From Symsagittifera roscoffensis (taxonomy: Eukaryota; Xenacoelomorpha; Acoela; Convolutidae): a stretch of 64,000 nt of DNA. Both the position numbers and the translations under genes were made by a program. The stretch lies in the NCBI RefSeq assembly GCF_963678635.1, contig NC_087062.1, forward strand, positions 9,654,670 to 9,718,669. Direction: 5' to 3'. Under the pieces are notes generated by a model. The model saw only the letters and a list, made by a program, of their open reading frames with translations. It did no database searches and was not told where the DNA came from. This document shows, piece after piece, positions 32,248-42,656 of this stretch. Position 1 is the first letter of the stretch, and every line of letters starts with the position of its first letter.

Positions 32248-32459
32248 TGTTGTGATTCTTACCATTTGTTTTATTTCACTAATTACTTTAAAGTATCTTA
32301 ACTGGTTAATCTTGATTTGACCTTGCCATCCTTCATTCTCTCCGACGGAGAGAATGACCGCTCACTATTTAATGTTTTAACTTAGAGATTAATTCACTTT
32401 TTAAACATATCTTATTTGTAACTAAGTAGAATTAACCGTAACAAAGGAACATTTTATCA
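32248..32459 (+). repeat. 5' LTR
   Basis: 212 bp, TGTTGTGATTC ... TTTTATCA. Unusually short. Contains a perfect 23-bp palindrome (32334-32356). Confidence 0.93.
32334..32356. promoter_or_regulatory. perfect palindrome in the LTR
   Basis: CATTCTCTCCG, one A, then the exact complement. Also present at 38308-38330. As RNA it forms an 11-bp hairpin, possibly a structural, termination or protein-binding element. Confidence 0.6.
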
Positions 32460-35026
32460 TGGCGCAGTCAAACAGCAACGAATCAAACGTGAGAGGTATA
32501 CCTTCATTTTGGCAGAACCACACAGTGGACCCACCAATTCCTTGGGAAGAGTGGAGCGATCTATTCCAGCTAGCGATAATCGCAAAAGAGAATATCGACA
32601 TCGAAAATCTCTTGAATCCAACGGAACGATATCACCCACTTCCCCCAACATTGGAAAATCCGCCGGAAAACGAATCCGACGCTCAAAAAACATCACGCAT
32701 CGAGAAGAATATCCAAGAACAAAAGAGATTCGATGATGAAGAAATGGCCTCAATAAAGTTAGAAACCAAGAAATTCAACGGTATGAGACTGGAAGAGGCG
32801 GACAAAAAACTAAGATCCATACTTTATCTAGCCCTTGGAAACGAAGGAAAGAAAATATTCGGCCAGAAGTTCACAAGAGTCAAAGTTCTACAAATTTCTT
32901 TCAAAGAATTTTGGGACAATTTGTCCACAGCTTTTGTGAGAAAAACAAACATAACCTTCGAAAGACACAAACTCTTAAACAGAAAACAGAGGGACAGAGA
33001 ATCATTAGAACAATTCTGGGGGGCACTGGCTGAAATGGCAAAACGATGTAACATTGCCACAGGAGAAGACGAATGGATTAGAGACATTTTTATTAATAAC
33101 ATGAAGAATTCAGATATCCAACGGAAACTTCTCACGGAAACTTTACCGCCACTAGAAGCCTTAAACGTAGCCCTGATTGATGAAAAAGGAATTACAAACC
33201 ACATAAAGATGACGAGTACTTTTAAATCCAGCGGATATTCTTCCAACAAATCTTTTAATCATTTTAATGTAAAAAGAGAACCCACCCTAAACATCGAAAG
33301 AAACAACTCATGTATGAAATGCGGCGGAAATTTTACGAAAGGACATCTAGCGGTCTGCCCTGCTAAAGATACAACATGTACGACTTGTAAATATCGAGGA
33401 CATTTTACTAGACTTTGTAAATCACGCCGTAAAAATGTAAATATTGTGGATAGCCAAATTGTAAATAATACAGATCATCATTATCCTTCGGAACAACCAG
33501 ATGTACATATTGACCACGCGAATAGAGAATGCTGTGGAGTAATAAATGCATGGTCAGAATCTGGACAAAGCGATAACGACGATTACTCAGTATTAAACGT
33601 AACAACTATCTACGATGATCAAGGAAAGGAGATGAAGAAACTACTAAATATCGGCTTAGGAAATGAAAACCAAGTAATTCTGAACATACAGGTGGACTCA
33701 GCAAGCCCTGTAAGCTTCCTTAAACAGAATGTGTTACACGAGTTGAGACTACGAGACCCCTACGTGAAAATATATCCAGTGGATAAAGCTACCAAGGAAT
33801 TCTATTGCGGATTTACGAACAATGCAATAAATATCACTGGAAAAGTAATTGTCCCAATTTTCTCAAATGGATGGTCCCACAAGGAATGCCACTTCTTTCT
33901 AATTCAAGGTCATGAAAGAAACATCTTGGGAAACGACAATTTACCAAAAGTCGGAATCGAAGTTTCACAGAAACAATATGCAACACTCACCAACAAGAGA
34001 ACTTGTAAGTTTATCAATTCCGTTACTTCACTTGACATAGATAATGAAATAGAAATGATCGGAAAAACCTTCAAACAACTATTCCTTCGGATTGGAAAAA
34101 TAAAGAATCAAACAAAAATATCACATTTTCATGAACCATTAAAGCCAATTCAACTAAAAGGCAGGAGGGTCCCTTTACACTTACTAGACTCAGTAAAAAC
34201 AGAATTATACAGGCTTAAATCCGAAGGACACATCAAAAAATTAGAAAACTGTGACGAGGACAGATTTATTAGTCCGATAGTTATTACGTGTAAAAAAGAC
34301 AAATCGATAAAGCTAGCCCTTGATTCTAAATTCATCAACAAACAAATATACAAGAACAAATATCAGATGCCTAATATACACGAATTAGTTGATAACGTCG
34401 CGGCTCAAATTTCGGACAATTCCGCCGGAGAAGTATGGTTTACAAACCTAGACCTAAAGAACGCATATAGTCAACTCGCACTGGACAATTTTACTAGCAG
34501 CCAATGCAACTTTAGTCTAGTCGGCGGAGATATAACAGGCACTTATCAATTTTTAACGGGTTTTTACGGACTCGGCGATATGCCAAACGAGTTTCAGAGA
34601 GTCATGGACTCAACTTTGGGAAACATTCCTTTTACAAATTGTTACCTCGACGATATATTAGTCGCTTCCAAAGGAAGTTTTAACGATCACAAGAAAATTT
34701 TTTATAAAATTTTATCAACGTTAGACACTTACAATTTCGCAGTTAAATGGTCGAAGTGCAAATTCTTCCAAAAAGAAATTGAATGGCTCGGTTTTAAAAT
34801 ATCGAAATCCGGAATCGCCCCATTATTCGATAAAACCAAGGCAATCAAAGATATTCCAACCCCAAAAAATCTAAAAGAATTAAGATCATTCTTCGGGTCA
34901 ACTAATCAGTACATTAAATTTGTACCAAATCTAGCATCCCTCGGAAGCCCACTTAGACCTCTTTTAAATAAGAAGTCAATTTTCCTTTGGAATGAAGATC
35001 ACTCAAAAGCTTTTTGTCAAGATTAA
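32459..35026 (+). CDS. gag-protease-RT polyprotein, ends early by frameshift
   Basis: 855 codons. The ATG uses the last base of the LTR and the first two of the primer site. Gag occupies residues 1-330, opening PSFWQNHTVDPPIPWEEW, with a Lys/Glu-rich helical core. Two Cys-His boxes start at residue 285: CMKCGGNFTKGHLAVC (atypical spacing) and CTTCKYRGHFTRLC (CX2CX4HX4C). The protease site at about residue 413 reads VDSASPVSFL, with Ala where Gly is expected. RT spans about 545-830 with LDLKNAYSQ and YLDD (729-732), then the connection segment KNLKELRSFFGSTNQY. The frame is lost at a T-run near 35010, just before RNase H. The product would form particles and copy the element RNA. Confidence 0.9.
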   Translation: MAQSNSNESNVRGIPSFWQNHTVDPPIPWEEWSDLFQLAIIAKENIDIENLLNPTERYHPLPPTLENPPENESDAQKTSRIEKNIQEQKRFDDEEMASIKLETKKFNGMRLEEADKKLRSILYLALGNEGKKIFGQKFTRVKVLQISFKEFWDNLSTAFVRKTNITFERHKLLNRKQRDRESLEQFWGALAEMAKRCNIATGEDEWIRDIFINNMKNSDIQRKLLTETLPPLEALNVALIDEKGITNHIKMTSTFKSSGYSSNKSFNHFNVKREPTLNIERNNSCMKCGGNFTKGHLAVCPAKDTTCTTCKYRGHFTRLCKSRRKNVNIVDSQIVNNTDHHYPSEQPDVHIDHANRECCGVINAWSESGQSDNDDYSVLNVTTIYDDQGKEMKKLLNIGLGNENQVILNIQVDSASPVSFLKQNVLHELRLRDPYVKIYPVDKATKEFYCGFTNNAINITGKVIVPIFSNGWSHKECHFFLIQGHERNILGNDNLPKVGIEVSQKQYATLTNKRTCKFINSVTSLDIDNEIEMIGKTFKQLFLRIGKIKNQTKISHFHEPLKPIQLKGRRVPLHLLDSVKTELYRLKSEGHIKKLENCDEDRFISPIVITCKKDKSIKLALDSKFINKQIYKNKYQMPNIHELVDNVAAQISDNSAGEVWFTNLDLKNAYSQLALDNFTSSQCNFSLVGGDITGTYQFLTGFYGLGDMPNEFQRVMDSTLGNIPFTNCYLDDILVASKGSFNDHKKIFYKILSTLDTYNFAVKWSKCKFFQKEIEWLGFKISKSGIAPLFDKTKAIKDIPTPKNLKELRSFFGSTNQYIKFVPNLASLGSPLRPLLNKKSIFLWNEDHSKAFCQD
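32460..32478 (+). other. primer binding site overlapping gag codons
   Basis: TGGCGCAGTCAAACAGC immediately follows the LTR and at the same time encodes gag residues from the second base of the start codon. The tRNA was not identified. Confidence 0.6.
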
Positions 35027-35435
35027 ATCTGAAATAGTAAATCTTACCGAAAACACTCATTTCGACGTAAAAAAACCGACGAGAGTAAAAACAGATGCTT
35101 CACATAATGGATTAGGTGCATCCCTTGAACAACTTCATGAGAAAGTTTGGAAAACAGTGTCATTTGCTTCATGATTTTTAAATCCGCACGAATCGAAATA
35201 TTCAACAAACGAATTAGAGTTATTAGGAGTTGTATGGGCGGTTGAACATTACAAAAATTATCTCTATGGCTCTGAATTTGAAATTATCACCGACCACAAA
35301 GCTCTCCTTTCCGCTTTGTCACCAAATCACGGAAACAAAACATACCATAGCCGATTGACAAGATGGGTAGATCGTCTCCTACCATTCAATTTTACTATCA
35401 AACACTTAGCGGAAAAGATATGGGTTTTACAGACT
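35008..35435 (+). pseudogene. RNase H domain, frameshifted and interrupted
   Basis: RNase H continues in another frame after 35010: TDASHNGLGA carries the first catalytic Asp, NELELLGVVWAVEHY the Glu and IITDHKALLS the next Asp. A TGA at about 35172 interrupts it where an Arg codon (CGA) is likely. A further one-base shift near an A-run at about 35413 leads into the integrase frame. So there are two indels and one nonsense change within 420 bases. Confidence 0.75.
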
Positions 35436-37336
35436 TAATTTCAAGAACTCCTTCGGGTAAAGCAATTCCCTCATCACTCTACGACGAAGAATTTGTAGTT
35501 GCTACTACCAAAAAAATATATAGTGCACTCAATCCTTTGGATAATGAAAATCCATTACGTAATTCAATTAATTCGATTTCGGAAAATTCCCATTACATGA
35601 AATTACGAAATCACGTAATAATCACAGCATTGAATTTCGTCAGCTCTTCCATTTCAATCTGCAATCAAAAACATTATAGAACAGAACTTTGTAATTCTAA
35701 ATGTATTCCTTCGGATTTCTCAAACACTGATTTTACTAAAATTATCCTATCAAATTCAGCCTTTATCAATTTTTTAATCCTTAACAGTACCTTAATTAGT
35801 AATCCTTCGGATCTCAAACTTATAAATAGCGTAAATATGTCAAATAACCAAATTGTAGCAAATCCTTCCACTTCCGGGATACAGGTCTCTATTGATTTTC
35901 AAATTTCATCAGAACACAAGAAGTTAGTAACTAAATTCCGAGAAAATCTCAAGTTACCCGAAAGACCTTTGGATTTAAATACATTATTCAATGCAAAATT
36001 GGTCGCTTTATTAACGGAAGATGATGAATTATTAAACCCAATTGTTAAAGCTCTACAGAAAAAAGTAGATAACATCAATGCCAATTCCCGTTATCTACAC
36101 CAATTTTCGAAAGAACTTCATGAATCCGACGGACTATTATATATGGATGGAAAACTAGTTATTCCGTTTACACTTAGAAACGCCGTTTTAAAAACATTAC
36201 ATGAATCTCACCCTGGCCAATTCGGTATGAAATACTTGGCACAATACATTTGGTGGCCACACATATATCGACAAATTTACTTCCACGGGATTAATTGCAC
36301 ACAATGCACGCAAACCGGTAAGAACATAAAAAGCATCATTCCAACTTCACAAATTAGTGAACTTCCCACCTTATTTGAACCTAATGAGGAAATAAATCTT
36401 GATTTTGCCGGCCCACTAGATAACAACTGGGGAAACAATAAATACATCTTATTGTGTATAGACCGTTTTTCAAAATTTCCTTCAGCAAAAATTACATCTT
36501 CAACGTCATCAAACACAGTAATCGAATTTCTTCAAGATTATTTCTATCTCCATGGGATTCCAAAATCTATTCGGGTCGACCACGCATCCTGTTTTACTAG
36601 TCAGGATTTTAAATTATTTTGCAATTCTCTTAATATCAAACTAATATTCTGTACAATTGGGGACCATCGTTCTAACGGTCTTGTAGAAAAACTTGTTCAT
36701 ACTGTAAAAATCAAATTATTAGCAATGTCACTGGATCAACAAAAACCCACATTACAAACCGCCATTTCGAAAATCATTTGGAATCTACGATCTTCCTTCC
36801 AATCTAAAATTAAATGCTCACCGTTCGAAATACACTTTAATAGAAAACCGAACACGATCTGGAAGCAATTGGCATCTAATAATTTATCCGGTGGATTTTT
36901 AGACAAAAGGAAGTCGATCTTAAGCAGAGAAAGGGCCCTCGACTGGAACGCTGACAATCGGGTAGAGGACGGATACAAAGACTCCCTCATACCGAAAAAG
37001 AACCAGTCACCATTGGAGAAAGGCTATGATTCGGACCTTCCCACTACTTCAAAACCTCAATCAGCCAGAGTGTCCTTAAACAGTCCGTTTAAAGGTAAAT
37101 TACTACGGAAAACTAACAGAAGTATAAACGGAAATCCCTTCTATAAACAACTAGGTCAGAAAATAATAAACTCAACAAAATCCACGGTTGAATTATCCGA
37201 CGGAAAAATTATTAGAAAATCGGACATCGCCATTCCAAAGTCTAAATCTTCTACAATTCGTTCATTCAAAGGAAATATTTCCTTTCCTTTTTTCTCTAAC
37301 GGTGATTTACAAGTAGGTCCAAGAATGCCCAATTAG
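35363..37336 (+). CDS. integrase-containing C-terminal part of pol
   Basis: 657-codon frame; its first ~20 residues are probably out of the original frame. After a ~180-residue linker comes the zinc-binding HHCC region (HESHPGQFGMKYLAQYIWW, then CTQC), then the integrase core with Asp in NLDFAGPL, Asp in RVDHASCF and Glu in SNGLVEKLVH, and a basic C-terminal region with a short beta-rich piece (STVELSDGKIIRKSDI). Integrase inserts the cDNA into the host chromosome with 5-bp staggered cuts, matching the CATGC duplication. No chromodomain seen. Confidence 0.88.
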   Translation: MGRSSPTIQFYYQTLSGKDMGFTDLISRTPSGKAIPSSLYDEEFVVATTKKIYSALNPLDNENPLRNSINSISENSHYMKLRNHVIITALNFVSSSISICNQKHYRTELCNSKCIPSDFSNTDFTKIILSNSAFINFLILNSTLISNPSDLKLINSVNMSNNQIVANPSTSGIQVSIDFQISSEHKKLVTKFRENLKLPERPLDLNTLFNAKLVALLTEDDELLNPIVKALQKKVDNINANSRYLHQFSKELHESDGLLYMDGKLVIPFTLRNAVLKTLHESHPGQFGMKYLAQYIWWPHIYRQIYFHGINCTQCTQTGKNIKSIIPTSQISELPTLFEPNEEINLDFAGPLDNNWGNNKYILLCIDRFSKFPSAKITSSTSSNTVIEFLQDYFYLHGIPKSIRVDHASCFTSQDFKLFCNSLNIKLIFCTIGDHRSNGLVEKLVHTVKIKLLAMSLDQQKPTLQTAISKIIWNLRSSFQSKIKCSPFEIHFNRKPNTIWKQLASNNLSGGFLDKRKSILSRERALDWNADNRVEDGYKDSLIPKKNQSPLEKGYDSDLPTTSKPQSARVSLNSPFKGKLLRKTNRSINGNPFYKQLGQKIINSTKSTVELSDGKIIRKSDIAIPKSKSSTIRSFKGNISFPFFSNGDLQVGPRMPN

Positions 37337-37928
37337 TATAAAACCAGCACTTCAAACTACCTCACACCCACCTGACGAACCTTCTACGGCTACGACAACG
37401 GAGCCGCCAAACAATCCTTCGGATTGGACAAAACCATTGGTGGGAGAAAAACCGGTCGATTTCCCAGTTTTCGAAATAGAGGACTCCTCAGACGAAATTG
37501 GAACCAGCGAGGATAGACATCCTAAGGAAACTAATACCACCGGTAACGAACTTATTTTAAGACGTTCAAGCCGAAATGTTGGCCCCCCTAAATTCTATGG
37601 TAAACGATATTTCATAGATATTATAGATGAGCTAGAAAACCAACCAGGCTCCGCTATTAATCCTATATCTCTGGAAGAGGATGACAGCTCGAGCTCCCCC
37701 ACACAAACTTTCAGAGAGAATCCCTTGGATAATCAGACCAACATTTGCAACACACTACCGGAAGACAGTACACCGGACCTAGCTTACACCTAATCTCCTG
37801 ATCGATTCTCCATCGCCTCTACTGACGATTCTCTGAGAGATGCCGTGAACTGTTTTGAAAATTACATCGATTTAGATAGTGAAATTTTCAACGCCGAGCT
37901 GGAAAAATTTATGGAAGGGGACAGCTAA
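37337..37928 (+). pseudogene. C-terminal tail of pol, frameshifted
   Basis: Acidic, Pro/Ser/Thr-rich tail open at 37437-37793, with the motif RRSSRNVGPPKFYGKRYF that commonly closes pol in related elements. It is followed after a stop by a further in-frame piece ending at 37926-37928. It is separated from integrase by a stop or shift at about 37336. Confidence 0.6.
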
Positions 37929-38210
37929 ACTCAATCAAATTCTAGAACTCACATTTAGTCATTTATAATCTGTACTAGTATTTTGTTTAAAGCGCAATTA
38001 GAGCTTACTTAGCTGTAACTACGGATTACAATCCGCCGGATTTAGGAAATTTATCATCCTCTATAATTTAGTCATTCCTTTGGAGCATCATAATGACATT
38101 TGTTATACTGTGCAGTATTTAAAATTTCATTTGTCGGACTTCTCGAGAGGGAGAAAAAGGGATTGATAACATGTTAGGTATCATGGCGCTTAGTAACTTA
38201 AATTTTTTCC

Positions 38211-38222
38211 CACTAAGGGGAA
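38211..38222 (+). other. polypurine tract
   Basis: Purine-rich AAGGGGAA directly before the 3' LTR. Confidence 0.65.
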
Positions 38223-38433
38223 TGTTGTGATTCTTACCATTTGTTTTATTTCACTAATTACTTTAAAGTATCTTAACTGGTTAATCTTGATTTGACCTTG
38301 CCATCTTCATTCTCTCCGACGGAGAGAATGACCGCTCACTATTTAATGTTTTAACTTAGAGATTAATTCCTTTTTTAAACATATCTTATTTGTAACTAAG
38401 TAGAATTAACCGTAACAAAGGAACATTTTATCA
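38223..38433 (+). repeat. 3' LTR
   Basis: 211 bp, almost identical to 32248-32459, including the 23-bp palindrome at 38308-38330. Followed by CATGC (38434-38438). Confidence 0.93.
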
Positions 38434-38438
38434 CATGC

Positions 38439-38925
38439 ATGAAAAACTTTCAATAACTTTTCGAGATTAAAAGTTGTTACATAGTGTTTTATGGACCATC
38501 TTATTTATGAAATGGCAATAACAGAAAACAAAGAACTTACTACTTCATTTAAGAAGATCTTTGAAGGCTTAGATTCTTGTTTCTTCTTCGATTTCCCACC
38601 GCCTACCATTTTTTGCGATTTTTATTAAACTTATCAACGTCATCAATTTTACAATTTTATTGAAAAATGGCATGTGACTTCTTTTCCCCAAAAAGGTTTT
38701 ATGGATAAAAATACATAATATTAGATTTCCATGGTCGGTCTCCATAAAATTCTAAAACTTAGGCATTTATTTTTGAAACGAACAATATTCCATAGAGCTT
38801 AAGAGGCAGTCAATTATTTCAGGGCTTACTTGATACTAGCAGTCTTCGGGGTCTAGGTCGAACCTTGAAACCGCTGAATTTTGTTACATTTGGTCACATC
38901 AAAAATTTGGTTTTTTTTCTTACTT
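38439..38925. other. spacer with GTTCCGAC-repeat end fragment
   Basis: AT-rich. About 38790-38852 matches the right end of the GTTCCGAC repeat (CCATAGAGCTTAAGAGGCAGTC ... ACTAGCAGTCTT, diverged). No gene. Confidence 0.4.
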
Positions 38926-38929
38926 GTCT

Positions 38930-39470
38930 TTTTGGTATTGGTCTCCCCTCCCCCTTAATACTTCACACTAACTCCCATCATTCTTACTTTTTTCACATAC
39001 TACTATCTCCACTACCCACCCTTACATCTTACATAAATTTACGGCAAAAAGATGCGAAAAATATCAACGCGTGCCCTACCCTCCTAAATGCACACACACT
39101 TTTAACAACCTCTCCCACCCTAAAGATCTTTACGCCCCCGAAAAAACTTAAGGGACGTGTCAAGTAGGTGTGTGAGAGGGTACGGTAGATGAGTCGGGAC
39201 AGGTCGGAGTGGCGTAAGTGAAGAGGGGGGGGGGAAGGCTTAGGGGGAAGAGGTAGGTGGGGTGGGTGGGGGTTGGTGCTATGTGGGGTTTGTTGAGGTG
39301 GGGATGGGTCGGTGGGGGCTAGGTAGGGGCTTGGTGGGTTCGGTGTTTTCTTGGGGGGTAAGTGGGGGTAGATGAGGTCTTAGGTGGGTTGTGGGTAGGC
39401 TGGTTGGCGTACGGGGGTGGGAACGTGGGGAGGGAGTTTGGTTTAGGTGTGCTGGTGAGGATAAGTGCAA
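38930..39470. repeat. strand-asymmetric block: C-rich then G-rich
   Basis: About 38930-39145 is C/T-rich on the plus strand with few G. From about 39160 to 39465 it turns G/T-rich with many GGG and GGGG runs, including a run of about ten G at 39224-39233. The G block could form several G-quadruplexes. Frames here are by-products of composition. Confidence 0.7.
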
Positions 39471-41079
39471 AAATATGGTTTTGCAAAATTTAACTAAATA
39501 TTAGTAGACTTAGAAATCGAGTAGACTGTGAGTAATGCGGAAAAAGCTGCAAATTTTATAGAAAAATGGAAAAGATTTATAGAGATTACAATCCATTATA
39601 AACCACCTTTATAGTCAATTTTCCTCTTTTCCTCTGAACAAATAGCGGATTATAGTGAATTATAATCAACTGAGTGGTCCTAAAATGTAGTTTTTTGACT
39701 ACTAAAAGAAAATAAATTCAATTTTTATCCATGGAACCTCACTGCGGATTTCCCAATATAGTATTGCCATATAGATTTAAGGAAAAAAAAATAAAAGTTA
39801 CAAAGTTTTGATTATTTCGGATGGCTAGCTAAAAAATTTAGATAAAAATCCAAAAAATAAAGTTATATTTTCTTGCTTTTCTCAACGCCTACCTTTTTTG
39901 TGACTGTTAATTTTGTCCAAGTCGCCAACTTTTTTAGAGCATTTGGTGAAATAACTTTTAAATTTTCAAAACTTTTCTGAGACTTTGAAGTTTTTCTTCA
40001 TTTTCAAAAGTTTCGTCAATTATTTTAGTTTGCACTACTTCGTGGAAATTAAAAAGCAGTCGGAACATTCAGGGCTTTGCCTTCGTACTAGCAGTTTTGA
40101 TAACACTTATTAACTATTTATAAAACTGATAACTGATTGCAATTTCAATGAATCGATACACAAAAACTGCTGTTAAAAAGGATCTAAGCCGTTTCTGTTT
40201 CTTGATTGAGTTAACTGATCTCATTGGTAAATGTTTGAAAAAATTCCCTGTTCACTACACAATAACAAATTTAAAGTATCTTAACTCAAAAAGGTAAGGA
40301 GATATTTGGTTGTTTTTGAGGAAATTTACGGAGAAAATATTTTTGCGTGGGTTGGCAATTTTGGCAACTCAAAAATTAACTGTCAAAGAACATTTTTTTA
40401 TCCCAATGAAGTCTTGATTTTAGAAGGAAAAAGTCACTTTTATGCAATAGTTTTTGAAACAGTTATGGGGTTTGAAAATAGCTCTGGGCTAATTTTATGC
40501 ACGCTTTGAATTAAACCAATTGCAAAAATTGGAAATATTTCACGCAATATCAGTCCAAATTGAGTTGAAGCAATTTATTTGGTGAAATGATATTCGTTTT
40601 ATAACTAAAAACTAAAAGAAACAAATTGAGGAAGAATTGTTTTTTCAGAACTTTGAACAGACACGAGCAGTGCTCCTAACTGTACGTATGCGTTTTTTTG
40701 ATTCATCAAAAAAGTCAATCGAGTGTGCCAATGCCCTCAGCTGAATTATGGAATCAGTCTAATCTTACAAAAAAAAACCGATAGAGATTTTTTAACTCAA
40801 TCTTTATGACTTAATGCTTAAGTTTCTATAACAAATTTTTCTAAAACTAAATTGAATATCGAAACTTAAAATTGGAAGTTGTTTTTGTGTTTCTCACCTG
40901 ATGCAAAAACGAAATTGTTTTTTTTTTAAAGCATAAAAATCTCAATATTTTTTGCCATCTTACAAAGATTCAAAAAAATTCAAAGGCCTATTTGTGAAAC
41001 TTTCTATTGAAAAACAAAATGTTTTTACAACCAGTTCTGTACTAGTATTTATAAACCAATTATATTAGAAAAATATTCC
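39471..41079. other. spacer with one repeat-end fragment
   Basis: No gene supported. At about 40051-40100 lies a piece of the GTTCCGAC repeat right end (AAAAAGCAGTCGGAACATTC). The rest is AT-rich. Confidence 0.4.
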
Positions 41080-41412
41080 TATAAAATATTACAAACTAAC
41101 CAATCATACTCTATCACTAACACTGACATTCATTTGTAATTGCTGAAACTACTTGTAGTTTCAGCTTCAGAACAATTTGAATAAATCTTAGACTACAGTT
41201 GTTCTCCTTTTGGACAAGCTCCAAGATTAACTCGCAAATACCAGTATACACTAGATCTATTGAGACTAGGAGATGTAAGAGTAAGATTAAGATTGGTATT
41301 AGACTAAGAAGTTGCACGAATCTATCCTTCCGAAAATAAGATAGCGTGACGAACAGAGGGTGTACATTATCTGAAGTTACTCTATGAGAAAGCTACCTCT
41401 GGCTTAAACTGA
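41080..41412 (+). repeat. solo LTR, family A
   Basis: 333 bp, plus orientation, same layout as 6959-7314: ACTAACCAATCAT near the start, then AGATCTATTGAGACTAGG, the TCCGAAAATAAGATAGCGTGAC block, and an end CTTAAACTGA. Diverged; no internal region attached. Confidence 0.75.
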
Positions 41413-42143
41413 TTTTCTCTGAAAACAAAAATTCAAATATGACCGGTTGAAAAAAGCTAAAATTGTCCAGAAGAAACAAACAGAGCCGATTTTGGACTTT
41501 GTTCGGTGGGGAGAAATGCTATTGTACAATAATTCTGACACCCAGGTTTGATCTTTGCCGTAGTTTTTTTTTGCAATTGAGGCCTACCTTGAAACCGACC
41601 TAATTGCCTAGAAATTTTTGAGTATTTTTGAAATTGTGCTGTGAGTTTTCAATTTTCCTAAGAGTTCCAAAAGAAAATAATTTCTGGAATACATCTGAGA
41701 CACAATAATTTTTAACTGTAATTTCTACTGATGTCGCCTGATATTTCCTTGTGGAGCTGTTGAAAAAAAACACATCGCGAATAGCAATTCCTTCGCATCA
41801 AAACATCACACGCTGTTGCTCAGAATCTTTGCAGGACTAAAAAAAATGAACTTCAGTAATCATCCGTGCAAAGTTTACAAACATTGTTAATTTTGCTTTT
41901 TCCAAACGGGAAGTTTTCAGAACTGATCATCTAATTGCGTTTAATTTGGCTTTTCAGAATTGTCTTTGCACGCCTGAAAAATCTCGACCTGACTGAGAGA
42001 CTTCGCTCTCGCTATCTCCTCGCGCAACCGGAGTCAACCACGAATTGAACCGCGGACCTCGGCCTTGGTTGTTTCAAAAAATATGATTCACTGTTTAGTA
42101 TGATGCGCTATGTTTTTCTTCTTTTTTGTATATAAAACTAAAT
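41413..42143. other. spacer, nothing firm
   Basis: AT-rich. A B-box-like GGTTCAATTCG on the minus strand near 42045 has no paired A box at the right distance. Confidence 0.4.
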
Positions 42144-42400
42144 CAGGGTCGGATCTAGGATGTTCTGAACATTTTGACAAAACGTCAAAAATGCCTTTTT
42201 TGGGCTTTTTTGGAAAATTTTGACCAAAAAGTAGCGTTTTTCGGCTCGCTCTCCCCTTTAATATTTGTGTTCATTGGCGTGTTGGTCTGCCAAAAAAGGA
42301 TTTTACAAAAAAAAAAACATCTTTTGTTTGGTGAGGGGGTCGAATCCCTGATGACAGAGGAGGCGTGCTTCACAGCCCTTCCCCCTCTGAATCCGGCCTG
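42144..42400 (-). mobile_element. hAT-like MITE, short copy
   Basis: 257 bp. Ends CAGGGTCGGATCTAGG and ATCCGGCCTG; body with GACCAAAAAGTAGCG, the GCTCGCTCTCCCC core and GGTGAGGGGGTCGAATCCC. Orientation as in the 13.9 kb copy. Target duplication not clear. Confidence 0.65.
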
Positions 42401-42539
42401 AATCAACTGATGTCTTGTGATTTTTTCCTCATACTCCTAAGAACATGAGCAAGATTAGCGCAGTAATCAGTCCATATTTTTTGAATAAAATAAAATTCAA
42501 TTGTAAATTTTGTTATTTGCACTGAAGCTGCTGAATGTA

Positions 42540-42610
42540 TTACCAATATAAGAAAAAGACATAGTCATAATAAAATCACCAATATAAAAAAGACATAGTC
42601 ATAATAAAGT
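42540..42610 (+). repeat. two ~35-bp tandem repeats upstream of RING gene 2
   Basis: CACCAATATAA-AAAAGACATAG ... CATAATAAA occurs twice, 45 bases before the RING gene start codon. Possible promoter-proximal repeat. Confidence 0.6.
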
Positions 42611-42656
42611 TGATTCATCGGTTAAACTGCTTTCGTGTTCATAGTTTGGCTTAAAC

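Larger units (their letters stand above)
32248..38433 (+). mobile_element. Ty3/gypsy-like LTR retrotransposon, full length, young
   Basis: 6.2 kb with two LTRs of about 212 bp that differ by roughly one indel and one or two substitutions, and a 5-bp target duplication CATGC. Order is gag, protease, RT, RNase H, integrase, C-terminal tail, which is the Ty3/gypsy order. Coding is broken in the RNase H region and after integrase, mostly at short homopolymers. The near-identical LTRs indicate recent insertion. Confidence 0.93.

Noticed and set aside
38865-39470. Pro/Thr/Ser-rich frames on both strands
   Set aside because: Caused by the C-rich and G-rich composition, not by a gene.
42000-42110. 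Possible minus-strand tRNA or SINE (B-box GGTTCAATTCG)
   Set aside because: The nearest A-box-like TAGCGCATCAT is too far away and no acceptor stem pairs.
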